Source of the DNA: Cryptomeria japonica
Taxonomy: Eukaryota; Streptophyta; Pinopsida; Cupressales; Cupressaceae
Assembly (NCBI RefSeq): GCF_030272615.1
Contig: NC_081406.1
Span: 241,615,718-241,679,717 of the forward strand
Direction of reading: 5' to 3'
Length of the DNA stretch: 64,000 nucleotides
The notes below the pieces were generated by a model, which saw nothing but the letters and a program-made list of their open reading frames with translations, was not told the DNA's origin and did no database searches. The translations under genes were made by a program, and so were the position numbers. Shown in pieces: positions 1 through 8,920 of this stretch; position 1 is the stretch's first letter; each line of letters opens with the position of its first letter.

Positions 1-455
1 GTTGGTGCTCTTTGAATTAATATAAGGGATCTTACCGAGTGGTTTTTCTACCCTAGGAGGGTTTTCCACTCATGAAAACTATGGTGTTATGTGCATTGTC
101 TTGTCTCATTTTGTTTTACTAGTTTATGCTCTGATACGTCATATCTTTAGCTCTCTTTATTTCATACTCTGTTTTGTTAAGTTTATGTAATGCAATATTT
201 GAAGTACTCATTTAGATGTTTCATGTTTGTGTAAAAGATTCAATACCATTCTTATTTTTGAAAAGTCTGAATCAAGTGTTTCAGTTGATTCTATTGTTTA
301 TTTCATGCTTCATTAATGTATTTCATCAAGGTGTTAAGTCTCAGTCATCTGTGCATTTTGTGAATTAAAATTGTCAAGTTCATTAAAGTATATCTTGTTA
401 AAATTTGTAACACTCTGATTCACCCCCCCCTCTCAGAGTGTTTCCACTTCCAACA
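1..455 (+). mobile_element. 3' end of a Copia-type LTR (solo LTR or truncated element)
   Basis: The stretch ends in a C-run followed by CTCTCAGAG and then TTCCAACA, the usual form of a plant Copia LTR terminus (a C-tract and CTCTCAG shortly before the CA end). No primer binding site follows: the next bases, AAGGAGCATT, run into exon/intron-like sequence. This is therefore the right-hand LTR of an element outside the window, or a solo LTR. The other end lies before base 1, so the target duplication cannot be checked. A similar C-tract and CTCTCAG occurs in the LTR at 60033-60872. Confidence 0.6.
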
Positions 456-760
456 AAGGAGCATTTACAGGTTTCTGAATATCAGTTATGAAGAATTTTT
501 GTGTTTTTACATATATTTAAATGATCGAATTTGTTCTCTATTAGATTCGTTGTCTTAGGTATCTGGGTTTATGAGTTTTTTTTCTCTAGTCCATCGCACT
601 GTTTTCTTTTTCATCCTCAGTTGATTTGTAGTACTATTTCCTTCTCTAAGTTATTGGTATGGCTATTCTTCTTTCTATTTGTGTTCTTTGAAAATCTCTC
701 ACTAAATTTCCCTGTAATTTATGGCCACTGACATTGCTTCGTTGTTTTTCTTTTCCAGAG
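456..760 (+). other. Intron-like T-rich stretch of a dead gene
   Basis: This T-rich sequence ends in a good polypyrimidine acceptor (TTTTCTTTTCCAG at about 746-759) just before the exon-like block at 760. It is clearly related to 1385-1560: both start near a GAATATC or GGATATC motif and share TATTTAAATGAT and AAATTTCCCTGTAAT. I read it as a duplicated intron of the gene fragment described next. No reading frame here is convincing. Confidence 0.4.
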
Positions 761-1140
761 GCTCTATTTGCGTGAGCATTTCATTGGCGATGAGGTGAAA
801 GCGGAGGATGCGGTGCGGGCTGTGCATTCAGCAAATTTGTGCGAGCCAGCGGGCGGGGTTTAGCCTGTGCAGTGAGACATGAAAATGCTTTGGAAGAAAT
901 GTTGAAATCCTCCACGGCAAGCACGGCTTCGGGATAATCTCTGTCAATGTTGCCACTAGCATCTGAAGAAAAGTCTTGAGTAGGGTTTGAGAAGCAGAAT
1001 GCAGAGCTCACTGTAATGTCCGAACTGCAACAACAGAGGACCAGAATTTCGGCACTCATTATTCAAATTGGGGGAACCCTCAGTCCTGTTTGCGTTCAAA
1101 GAGGGTCATCAGCAGTGCCTGCTTTCAACTGGTGCGAGGG
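760..1140 (+). pseudogene. Exon-like fragment of an unrecognised plant gene
   Basis: A GC-richer block follows a splice-acceptor-like CAG at 759. The first frame opens with residues like RLYLREHFIGDEV and AEDAVRAVHSANLCEP, then stops; later parts read better in another frame (for example KQNAELTVMSELQQQRT). Base composition and the flanking introns say this was coding, but frameshifts and stops show it is dead. I do not recognise the protein. The opposite-strand ORF at 781-1059 is a shadow of the same GC-rich block. The upstream part of the gene seems to have been cut off by the LTR ending at 455. Confidence 0.4.
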
Positions 1141-1815
1141 TTTTATGATTATCCATTCTCTCTCTCTTTCTCAATATTTTGCCTAATTTTATTTTCTGTT
1201 AAATCTGGATCATTGACATTCAGATGATATATGTCTTTCTGTTCCTTTTTAATTTACAGTATTATATAGTCAGTCGATTTGTGCAACTATGAGATTGCCG
1301 ATGATTTTCCCCTGCCACCGGCCATCTCCTGCACTTGCTTTGTAAAAGAGGGAGCCCAGGCTTCCAAGGATGCCAAGGGGTCATTTCCAGCTCTCTGGAT
1401 ATCTGGTATGAACATTTTTTGCGCATTTATATTTATTTAAATGATTGAATTCGTGATACAAGCCTATTTTTCCTTTTATAATCTATGGCTGTGGCTGTTC
1501 TTTCTATTCGTGTTCGTTAAATTTCCCTGTAATCTCTCGAAATTGCAATTTGTTTTTCAGAGTGCTAGGGTTTTACGATTATCCGTTCTCTTCTTCTTTC
1601 TCAATATTTTGGCTAATTTTATTTTTTGCTAAATCTGGATTATTTTCATTCATATGATATATGTCTTTCTGTTCCTTTTTAATTTACAGTATTAGATAGT
1701 TTCTTCTTTCTCAATATTTTGGCTAATTTTATTTTCTGCTAAATCTGGATCATTGGCTTTCAGATTATATACGTCTTTTGTTCCTTTTTAATTTGCAGTA
1801 TTAGATAATCAGCCG
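1141..1815 (+). repeat. Three tandem copies of an intron segment (about 110 bp)
   Basis: The block starting near TTCTCAATATTTTG, running through TCTGGAT and TGATATATGTCTTTCTG, and ending TTTAATTTACAGTATTA occurs at about 1165-1265, 1590-1695 and 1700-1806. Between the first and second copies lies a short exon-like piece (about 1290-1405) ending GGATATCTG before GTATGA, a possible donor site. The pattern suggests tandem duplication of exon plus intron in the dead gene, with a later short duplication of the intron end. Confidence 0.5.
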
Positions 1816-1904
1816 ATTTGAACAACTTTGAGATTGCTAGGACTTTCTTTCCCTTATTAATTTGCAATTTATTGTTGCAGAAGTGTTTCTGCAACACTGA
1901 TTCT

Positions 1905-2040
1905 TTAGTTTTTTCGCCTACGCCACTATTTTCGAAGCAGAGGACCGCGGCAAATATGACTGCCACCTGGGAATGCAGAAGAACAAATCGGGCGCCTTTG
2001 ATGGGCACATGGTGCGGAACTCGGGACCGGATCAATGTGG
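1905..2040 (+). pseudogene. Exon-like fragment ending at a GTATGT donor
   Basis: In one frame the block reads YATIFEAEDRGKYDCHLG and continues with QKNKSGAFDGHMVRNSGPDQ without a stop, then meets GTATGT, a strong plant splice donor at about 2039. It is much less AT-rich than its surroundings. With 760-1140 it looks like part of one decayed gene on the plus strand. I do not recognise the product. Confidence 0.45.
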
Positions 2041-2270
2041 TATGTTTTTTCAATCCTTTTTAGGATAATATATAGATAAAATAATTATCACCTGAAACAA
2101 TTTATTCCTGCAAGGGAAATCTATCCTATGTATGCATAAGTTTGCATGATTTTCCTTTTTTATTTATATGATTCGTTTTTCAAATGTACGTTACTAGTAT
2201 TTGCAGGGTACAAATTCAATTTGAACTCTATGTACGTTTAGTATTTACAGAGAGTACAATATAATGCTAG
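2041..2270. other. AT-rich stretch, nothing recognised
   Basis: This is probably intron or flanking DNA of the gene fragment ending at 2040. No frame, repeat terminus or RNA feature could be supported. Confidence 0.3.
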
Positions 2271-2880
2271 GTTTCTCTATTTTCTTTTTATTATTTTTTT
2301 AAAAAAATTATCATTTTATTTCTATATCATTATATTATCTCATTTTTTCTATTTCTCAATGTTTTTGTTTTTGTTTCTAGTGTTTTCAAGTCTATTTTCT
2401 CTTTTTTTTTAATCTTTTTTCTATTATGTCTTCTTTGTTTTTTTATTTTTATTTTTCTTTTTTATTTTCATTTTCTAACATTTGCTTATTGTTTTCCCTC
2501 TTTCTATCAATGTTCTCCATCTTTTGTAAGCCCCCTCTCCATTTGTTCCTTACATTCATTTTCTTTATTTTCCTTTCTACTTTTCTTTCTTTTTCTTTTT
2601 GGCTCCTTTCTCTCTTTCATGATTTTTTTTGTCTCTATAATTTTATTTTATGTCTCTTGATTTATCCCCTTCTTTCTCTCTTCCACCCATCCCTCAATTT
2701 TTCATTTCTTGTATCTTTTTGAGCTTCCGTCTTTTATTTTTATTTTATTTTATTATATTTTTTCCTTTCTACTTGAGTGTCTTTTATTCCTTTTTATCAT
2801 TCTCTTTATTGCTATCTCCCCCTCATTCTTTATTCCTTGCATATATTTTTCTTTCATTCTTTCTCTCTCTATTTTCAGAA
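2270..2880. repeat. T-rich low-complexity segment of repeat family R
   Basis: This block is strongly T-biased with TTTCTTT and CTCTTT runs. Equivalent T-rich blocks stand at 9190-9420, 54080-54780 and 59700-60030, always in the same place relative to the rest of family R, so it is a module of that repeat. The plus-strand ORFs here (rich in F, L and S) are low-complexity artefacts. Confidence 0.5.
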
Positions 2881-3293
2881 CTTGGACCCTTCAAATCAAA
2901 CCTTGCCCATTGAAAGCCTATACTCTAAACAATGAAACAATGAAACTAGAACTTGTGACACTAGACATTAAACCCTAGACTTTATACTCTATTTTGTAGA
3001 ATGTGGATCATATACTCTAAATATTAGAATTTGAACATTGAGACCTAAAACATGAAGCTTAGCCCTTGGAAATTTGATCCTTGACACTAAAACTTTTGAT
3101 TCAAGATTGTGCATTCTAGACTATGAAATCTCTGTGTGGAAACCTTCAAACCAAGACAAGGACTGTAAACCTAAGTATCCTACATATATGTATGCAATTG
3201 ACATTGTGAAATTGAAGCCAATTATTCTTGCATATAAATTTTAAGCTTCTATTTGGCTGTCCTCAAATTTACAATAGATAGTGTTAGGTTTAA
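2881..3293 (+). repeat. Repeat family R, segment left of the TIR element
   Basis: This segment carries the wordy R-family motif series (ACTCTAAACAATG, TTTATACTCTA and similar). It ends with CAATAGATAGTGTTAGG, which matches 57745-57765 in the other R copy. After the inserted element it resumes at 8374 with TAATGCTTGTGATTACG, matching 57766 onward. Together the two halves rebuild a continuous R copy. Confidence 0.6.
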
Positions 3294-4143
3294 AGGTAAG
3301 TGCACCAAGATGGTGAACAAAAAGGGGGGGTATAAATGGCCACTTTTTTTCTTTTTGAAAATGGGTAAACCTGAACTTCAAAGAGATATTTGAAGGTCAT
3401 GCACTAAAACCTAGGAGTTGAGAAAATAATAAGAATTGTAGCGCTTCGAATCTAGTTTCTAAACTACTAAATTTTTCTTAAATTGGATAAGATTAAGAGG
3501 GTCAAACCTTTCACGCACGAAAAACTGTTCTTGATTTTTTTTAAAGAATATAACGTAGCTGTTTTTGTGCGCTGCACAAAATATATAGTTAGATTTACTA
3601 GTTTGCAAAACCCTTTGGTAGGATGATAGGTAAGAGTGATATCTAGAAGTTGTGTATTTTTTTGTAATTTTCCGTTGAGTATTTTTTTCTTATGATTTTT
3701 TGAAGTGACCGCATCCTGAAAATCTGGTACCTGTTCGTGCGTTGGGCATAACTTGCATCAAAATAATCAAAAATGAAAACTTCTTTTTTTAAAAGTGTAT
3801 AGAATCTAGTGTAGAACAATAATATGTAATTTATTTTGAATTTGGTCAAGTATATCAAAAGTTATTAAAAAAAATGGTAACAATATGTCTATGAGGACTG
3901 TCAAGGCACTGGTAAAGAAAATTAAAGTTTACTATGCCAATGTTGTCCAAAAATAGAAAAAATTATATAGTCAGAAAATTGAGAAGACGTGTGAGATTAT
4001 GGTGGTAATTTTAGAGATACCTACTTGATCATTTGTAAATCGATGATGACAAAGTCGAGAAATCATGTTGGAAGATGAAAAAACGTGTAAAGGGACAAAA
4101 ATGGGGGAAAAATGGGCTTACAATCCTTAGGGTCGTTTTCTAA

Positions 4144-4728
4144 CTCTCTTACCAAGCCAAAACTCACATGGGTTTTGTAAAACAAAAAGTACTATTCATA
4201 GTTCTTCATAACCTGCACGGGTTTTGAAAAACAAAAAGTACTATTCACAGTTCTTCATAACCCGCACGAGTTTTGAAAAACAAAAAATATTATTCATACA
4301 TAACCCATATAGGTTATGTAGAACTAAAACCATTATTTTGTGTTTCACAAAACCCGTACGGGTTATGAAGACATAATAATGTATGCTTGTAAACTTAACA
4401 TTTACTACACATATGTATAGACATACATATATAATATGTGTTTATGTATGTATATATGCATATCTATAGTTATATATACATATCTATAGTTATATATACT
4501 TATATTAATATAGATATATGTATATATGTTTGTATACATGCATGTCTCCCTTCTTTTCCTCTCCCTCTCGTCTTCCTTCCCTATCACTGTATTTGTCTAT
4601 TCTAAGCCCTAATTATCCTCCTTGAGTTCTATCTCATCTCTCTCCCCCTCACACTTCTCTCTCTATCGAGTCTCTCACCATTTTCTCCTTCTTGTTCTCT
4701 CTACCTCATGTCTCTCACCCTCTCCTCG

Positions 4729-4760
<32 letters not shown>
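4144..4760 (+). repeat. Direct repeat module, copy 1, inside the TIR element
   Basis: The module holds repeated short lines of the type ATAACC...GGGTTTTG followed by AAAAACAAAAAGTACTATTC, then AACCCGTACGGGTT at 4351-4364, a (TA)-rich stretch with TATGTATATATG, and a run into CT-rich sequence. The same order recurs at 5271-5800 with an offset of 1051-1073 bp. The minus-strand ORF at 4405-4587 comes from the TA-rich stretch and is not a gene. Confidence 0.75.
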
Positions 4761-4772
<12 letters not shown>

Positions 4773-5270
4773 GCGCGCAGCGCGCGTGTGTTATCCTATC
4801 CTATTCTCACCCTCTCCCCCTTCTCTCTCTTTCTCTCCCCCTCCCTCTCCTTCTTCCCCCTCTCCCCCCCCTCTCGTTATCTTATCCTATTCTCTCTCCC
4901 CCTCCACCCCTCTCTCTCTCTTTATCCTATTCTCCGCATCTTCACCCTCCCTCTCCCTCTCTCCCAATCTCCTCTCTCTCTCCCTCCCCCTCTCCTTATT
5001 CTATTCTCTCCCTCTCTTCCTCTCCCCCTCTTCTTTTACGAATATCCCTCTCCCTCTCCCTCTCCCTCTCCCTCTCCGCGTCTCCTTTTCCCAATCTCCC
5101 TCTCCCCCTCTCTCTCCCTCTCCCTCTCTCCCTCTCTCCTATCCTACTCTCTCTCTCTCTCTCTTCCCATCCCTATCTCTCTCCCTCTCTTCCTATCCCC
5201 TTCTCTCTATCTCTAACTCTCTCTCCCTCTCCCTCTCCCTCTCCCCCTCTCCTTTTCCCTCTCTCTCTCT
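4620..5270 (+). repeat. Polypyrimidine tract 1, (CT)n-rich
   Basis: The plus strand is almost only C and T, with pure CT runs and interruptions such as CGCGCGCAGCGCGCG at about 4772-4788. Three long plus-strand open frames of Ser, Leu and Pro run through it only because TCT, CTC and CCT codons contain no stops; they are not genes. Confidence 0.9.
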
Positions 5271-5800
5271 ATTCATAACCCACATGGGTTTTGAAAAACA
5301 AAAAGTACTATTCATAGTTCTTCATAACCCGTACGGGTTTTGAAAACCAAAAAGTACTATTCATAGTTCTACATAACCTGCACGAGATATATTGAACTAA
5401 AACCATTATTTTGTGTTTCACAAAACCCGTACGGGTTATGAAGACATAATAATGTATGATTGTAAACTTAACATTTACTACACATGTACAGACATACATA
5501 TATAAATGTGTTTATGTATGTATATATGCATATATATAATTATATATACATATATTAATATAGATATATGTATATATGTTTGTATACATGCATGTCTCCC
5601 TTATTTTCCTCTCTCTCTCATCTTCCTTCCCCATCACTGTATTTGTCTATTCTAAGCCCTAATTATCCTCCTTGAGTTCTATCTCATATCTCTCCCCCTC
5701 ACACTTCTCTCTCTGTCGAGTCTCTCACCCTTTTCTCATTCTCATTCTCTCTCTACCTCATGTCTCTCACCCTCCCACCCTTCTCTCTCTCTCTCTCTCG
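5271..5800 (+). repeat. Direct repeat module, copy 2, inside the TIR element
   Basis: This copy is highly similar to 4144-4760, including the palindromes at 5326-5339 and 5424-5437, the GAAGACATAATAATG segment, the TATATATG stretch and the phrase TCTATTCTAAGCCCTAATTA. One internal block is shorter than in copy 1. The similarity shows a tandem duplication of module plus CT tract within the transposon. Confidence 0.75.
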
Positions 5801-5899
5801 CGTTATCCTATCCTATTCTCACCCTCTCTCCCTTCTCTCTCTTTCTATCCCCCTCCCTCTCCTTCTCCCACCTCTCCCTCGACCTCTCCATATCTTAAC

Positions 5900-5937
<38 letters not shown>

Positions 5938-6373
5938 TTTCCCACTTTCTCTTTCTCTCCCTCTCCCCCTCTCCTTTTCCCAATCTCCCTCTCTCCCTCT
6001 CCTTTTCCTAATCGCCCTCTCTCCCTCTCCCTTCATCCCCCCCTCTCTCTCTCTCTCCCACTTTGCTTTTTCGAATCTCCCTCTCTCTCCCTCTCCCTCT
6101 CCCCCTCTCATTTTCCCAATCTCCCTCTCTCTCCCTCTCCCTCTCCCCCTATCCTTATCCTATTCTCTCTCTCTCTCTCTCTCCCTCGCTCTCTCGCTCT
6201 CCCTCTCTTCCTATCCTCTTCTCTCTCTCTATCTATAACTCTTTGTCCCTCTCCTCCTCTCCTTTTCCCAAACTCCCTCCTTTCCCCCCCTCTCTCTCTC
6301 TTGCCTCCTCTCCCCCTACTCTCTCTCTCCCCCTCTCCTTTTCCTAATCTTCCTCCCTCCCCCTCTCCTTATC

Positions 6374-6419
<46 letters not shown>

Positions 6420-6786
6420 TTTCCCAATTTCCTTTTCTCTCCCTCTCCCCCTCTCCTTTTCCCAATCTCCCTCTCTCTCTCTCTCCTCGTCTCCTTTTCC
6501 TAATCTCCCTCTCTCTCTCTCTCTCCCCCTCTCTCTCTCCCCTTCTCTCTCTATCTCTAACTCTCTCTCCCTCTCCCCCTCTCCTTTTCCCAATCCCCCT
6601 TCCTCCCCATCTCCTTATCCTATTATCTCTCTCTCTCTCTCTCTGCTTGTCCTATTCTCTCCCTCTCTTACCCCCCCTCTCTCTCTCTTTATCCTATTCT
6701 CTCCCCTCTCCTTTTCCTAATCTCCCTCTCTCCCTCTCTCCCTCCCCCTCTTTTTCCCAATCTCACTCTCTCTCCCTCTCCCTCCA

Positions 6787-6820
<34 letters not shown>

Positions 6821-7127
6821 CCAATCTCTCTCCCTCTCTTCCTATCCCCTTCTCTATATGTCTCTAACTCTCTCTACCTACCCCTCTCGTTATTTTATCT
6901 TATTCTCTCTCTCTCTCACCCAATCTCCCTCTCTCCCTCTCCCTCTCCCTCTCTCCCCTATTCTCTCTCTCCCCCTCTCCCTCCCTTCATCCTATCCTCC
7001 CCATCTTCGCCCTCCCTTTCCCTCTCTCCCAATCTCCTCTCTCTCCCACTCTCTCTCCCTCCCCCTCTCCTTATCCTATTATCTCCCTCTCTTCCTATCT
7101 CCTACTATCCCTCTTACCCCCTCTCCC

Positions 7128-7170
<43 letters not shown>

Positions 7171-7246
7171 TTTTCCAATCTCCTTCTCTCTCCCTCTCCC
7201 CCTCTCCTTTTCCCAATCTTCCTCCCTCCCTCCCCCTCTCCTTATC

Positions 7247-7292
<46 letters not shown>

Positions 7293-7601
7293 TATCTCCT
7301 ATTCTCTCTCTTATCCCCCTCTCTCCCTCTCCTTATCCTATTATCTCCCTCTCTTCCTATCCCCTATTCTCTCTCTTACCCCCTCTCCCCCTACTCTCTC
7401 TCTGTCTCTGTCTCTCTTTGTCTCTCTCCCCCCACTTCCTATTTGGTTCTTAGTTCTATATAACCCGTATGGGTTCCCTCCCCCTCTCCTTATCCTACTC
7501 TCTCTCTCTCTCCCCTATTCTCTCTCTTACCCCCTCTCTCTCCTTATCCTATTCTCTCCCTCTCTTCCTATCCCCTATTCTCTCTCTTACCCCCTCTCCC
7601 C

Positions 7602-7637
<36 letters not shown>

Positions 7638-8056
7638 TTTACTAATCTCCCTCTCTCCCTCTCCCTCTCCACCTCTACTTTTCCCAATCTCCCTCTCTCT
7701 CCCTCTCCCTCCATCCCCCCCGCTCTCTCTCTCTCTCTCTCCTTTTTCCAATTTGCTTCTCTCTCCCTCTCCCTCTCCCCCTCTCCTTTTCCCAATCTCC
7801 CTGCCTCCCTCCCCCTCTCCTTATCCTATTCTCTCTCTCTCTTCCTCTCTCCTATTCTCTCTTACCCCCTCTCTCTCCTTATCCTATTCTCTCTCTTACC
7901 CCCTCTCCCCCTACTCTCTCTCTCTCTCTCTCCCCACTTCCTATTTGGTTCCTAGTTTTGCATAACCTGCTCTCTCTCTCTCTTCCTATCTCCTATTCTC
8001 TCTCTTACCCCCCTCTCTCTCTCCTTATCCTATTCTTTCTCTTACCCCCTCTCCCC

Positions 8057-8090
<34 letters not shown>

Positions 8091-8100
8091 CCACTTCCTA
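5690..8100 (+). repeat. Polypyrimidine tract 2, about 2.4 kb
   Basis: This is a very long homopyrimidine tract on the plus strand with few purine interruptions. It is built from degenerate units such as CCTTTTCCCAATCTCCCTCT and CCTTATCCTATTCTCTC between CT microsatellite runs. Three islands starting CACTTCCTATTTGGTT (about 7433, 7934 and 8090) break it; the first and last carry the AACCCGTAYGGGTT palindrome. The long Ser/Leu/Pro frames, and the Glu/Arg/Gly frames on the other strand, are artefacts. Such a tract is able in principle to form triplex (H-) DNA. Confidence 0.9.
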
Positions 8101-8116
8101 TTTGGTTCCTAGTTCT

Positions 8117-8278
8117 GCATAACCCGTACGGGTTATGCAAAACTAAGACAAAAACTTCTATTTTTGCATAACCCCCGGGTTTCTAAAAATTATAATGTTC
8201 CTCAAAACCAATATGGGTTTTGAGGAACTTTTTTTTTTTTAATCGTTTTTGGCTAGGCTTGGAGTTACCAAGCCTAGC
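8117..8278. repeat. Palindrome and two perfect hairpins near the right end of the TIR element
   Basis: 8117-8138 is a 22-nt perfect palindrome built on AACCCGTACGGGTT. 8197-8228 is a hairpin with arms GTTCCTCAAAACC and GGTTTTGAGGAAC around 6 nt. 8252-8278 is a second hairpin with arms GCTAGGCTTGG and CCAAGCCTAGC around 5 nt. All three lie within 260 bp of the right terminus and may be subterminal protein-binding or extrusion sites. Confidence 0.7.
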
Positions 8279-8373
8279 ACGTTTTTAAATTTCCAGAACA
8301 TGCACGGGTTATGAATTTTTTTTTTTTTTTTATGTGGCCACTTTTCTATTCACCATCTTGGTGCACTTACACT

Positions 8374-8920
8374 TAATGCTTGTGATTACGACAACTCTCG
8401 AATATAAGAGGTAAAAAAGTCTTGGAATATTGACGAAATAGGAGAATTTGGGTAAAGATGTGCTTAGGATCAATATGGGTGTAGAAATGAAGTGATTTAG
8501 AGGAAAGAGAGATTCTTGATACTTTGGGAACCTACAATCTGTTCTTATTTCCTGTTGAAATTTAAATAAGTAATTTAAAATGTCTGTGTACGAGATGCAT
8601 TTGTAACAATTGAGGCTTGGGGAGGTAGAACCTCTAACAAGTTCCCATTCATCTCAACACCTTTAACATTTGTGTTTAAATTATCTATTAGAAGGGGTGG
8701 TTCAAAGGTTTGGGTAATAGATGCCCTTAGGATAAATATGGGTGTAGAAATGAAGTTATTTAGAGGAAAGAGAGGTTCTCGATACCTTGGGACCTGCAAT
8801 CTGTTCTTAGTTCCTATTGAAATTCTAATAAGTAATTTAAAATATCTGTGTAAGCGATGCATCTATAACAATCGAGGCTTGGGGAGGCAGAAGCTCTGAC
8901 AAGTTCCCATTATTCCCAAC
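8374..8920 (+). repeat. Repeat family R resumes; tandem 264-bp duplication
   Basis: After the transposon the R sequence continues. A segment including GGTGTAGAAATGAAGT, then AGAGGAAAGAGAG, then AATTTAAAAT occurs at 8478 and again at 8742, a period of 264 bp. Single copies of the same segment are found at about 12110-12290 and 57870-58050, so the duplication is specific to this copy. ORFs 8575-8862 (minus) and 8672-8899 (plus) span it and are not supported as genes. Confidence 0.65.

Larger units (their letters stand above)
3294..8373. mobile_element. 5.08-kb non-coding TIR transposon with TAA target duplication
   Basis: The two ends are inverted repeats sharing TAAGTGCACCAAGATGGTG (left from 3297, right complement up to about 8370), with a further match at GGCCAC inside. 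TAA flanks both sides (3291-3293 and 8374-8376). Joining the flanks gives the same-length sequence as the uninterrupted paralogue at 57760-57785, so the boundaries are well supported. A 3-bp TAA duplication is typical of PIF/Harbinger elements, but the terminal bases are not classic Harbinger ones, so the superfamily is uncertain. No transposase is visible. The interior is about 0.85 kb of AT-rich DNA, then two copies of a palindrome-rich module separated and followed by polypyrimidine tracts, then two hairpins near the right end. Confidence 0.75.

Noticed and set aside
2426-2978. Phe/Leu/Ser-rich overlapping ORFs suggesting membrane proteins
   Set aside because: The block is T-rich low-complexity DNA shared by all R-repeat copies, and the frames are not conserved between copies.
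4622-7965. Many long open frames (up to 268 codons) rich in Ser, Leu and Pro
   Set aside because: They arise because the polypyrimidine tract has no purines, hence no stop codons; all three frames and their complements are open. Composition is a direct reading of CT repeats.
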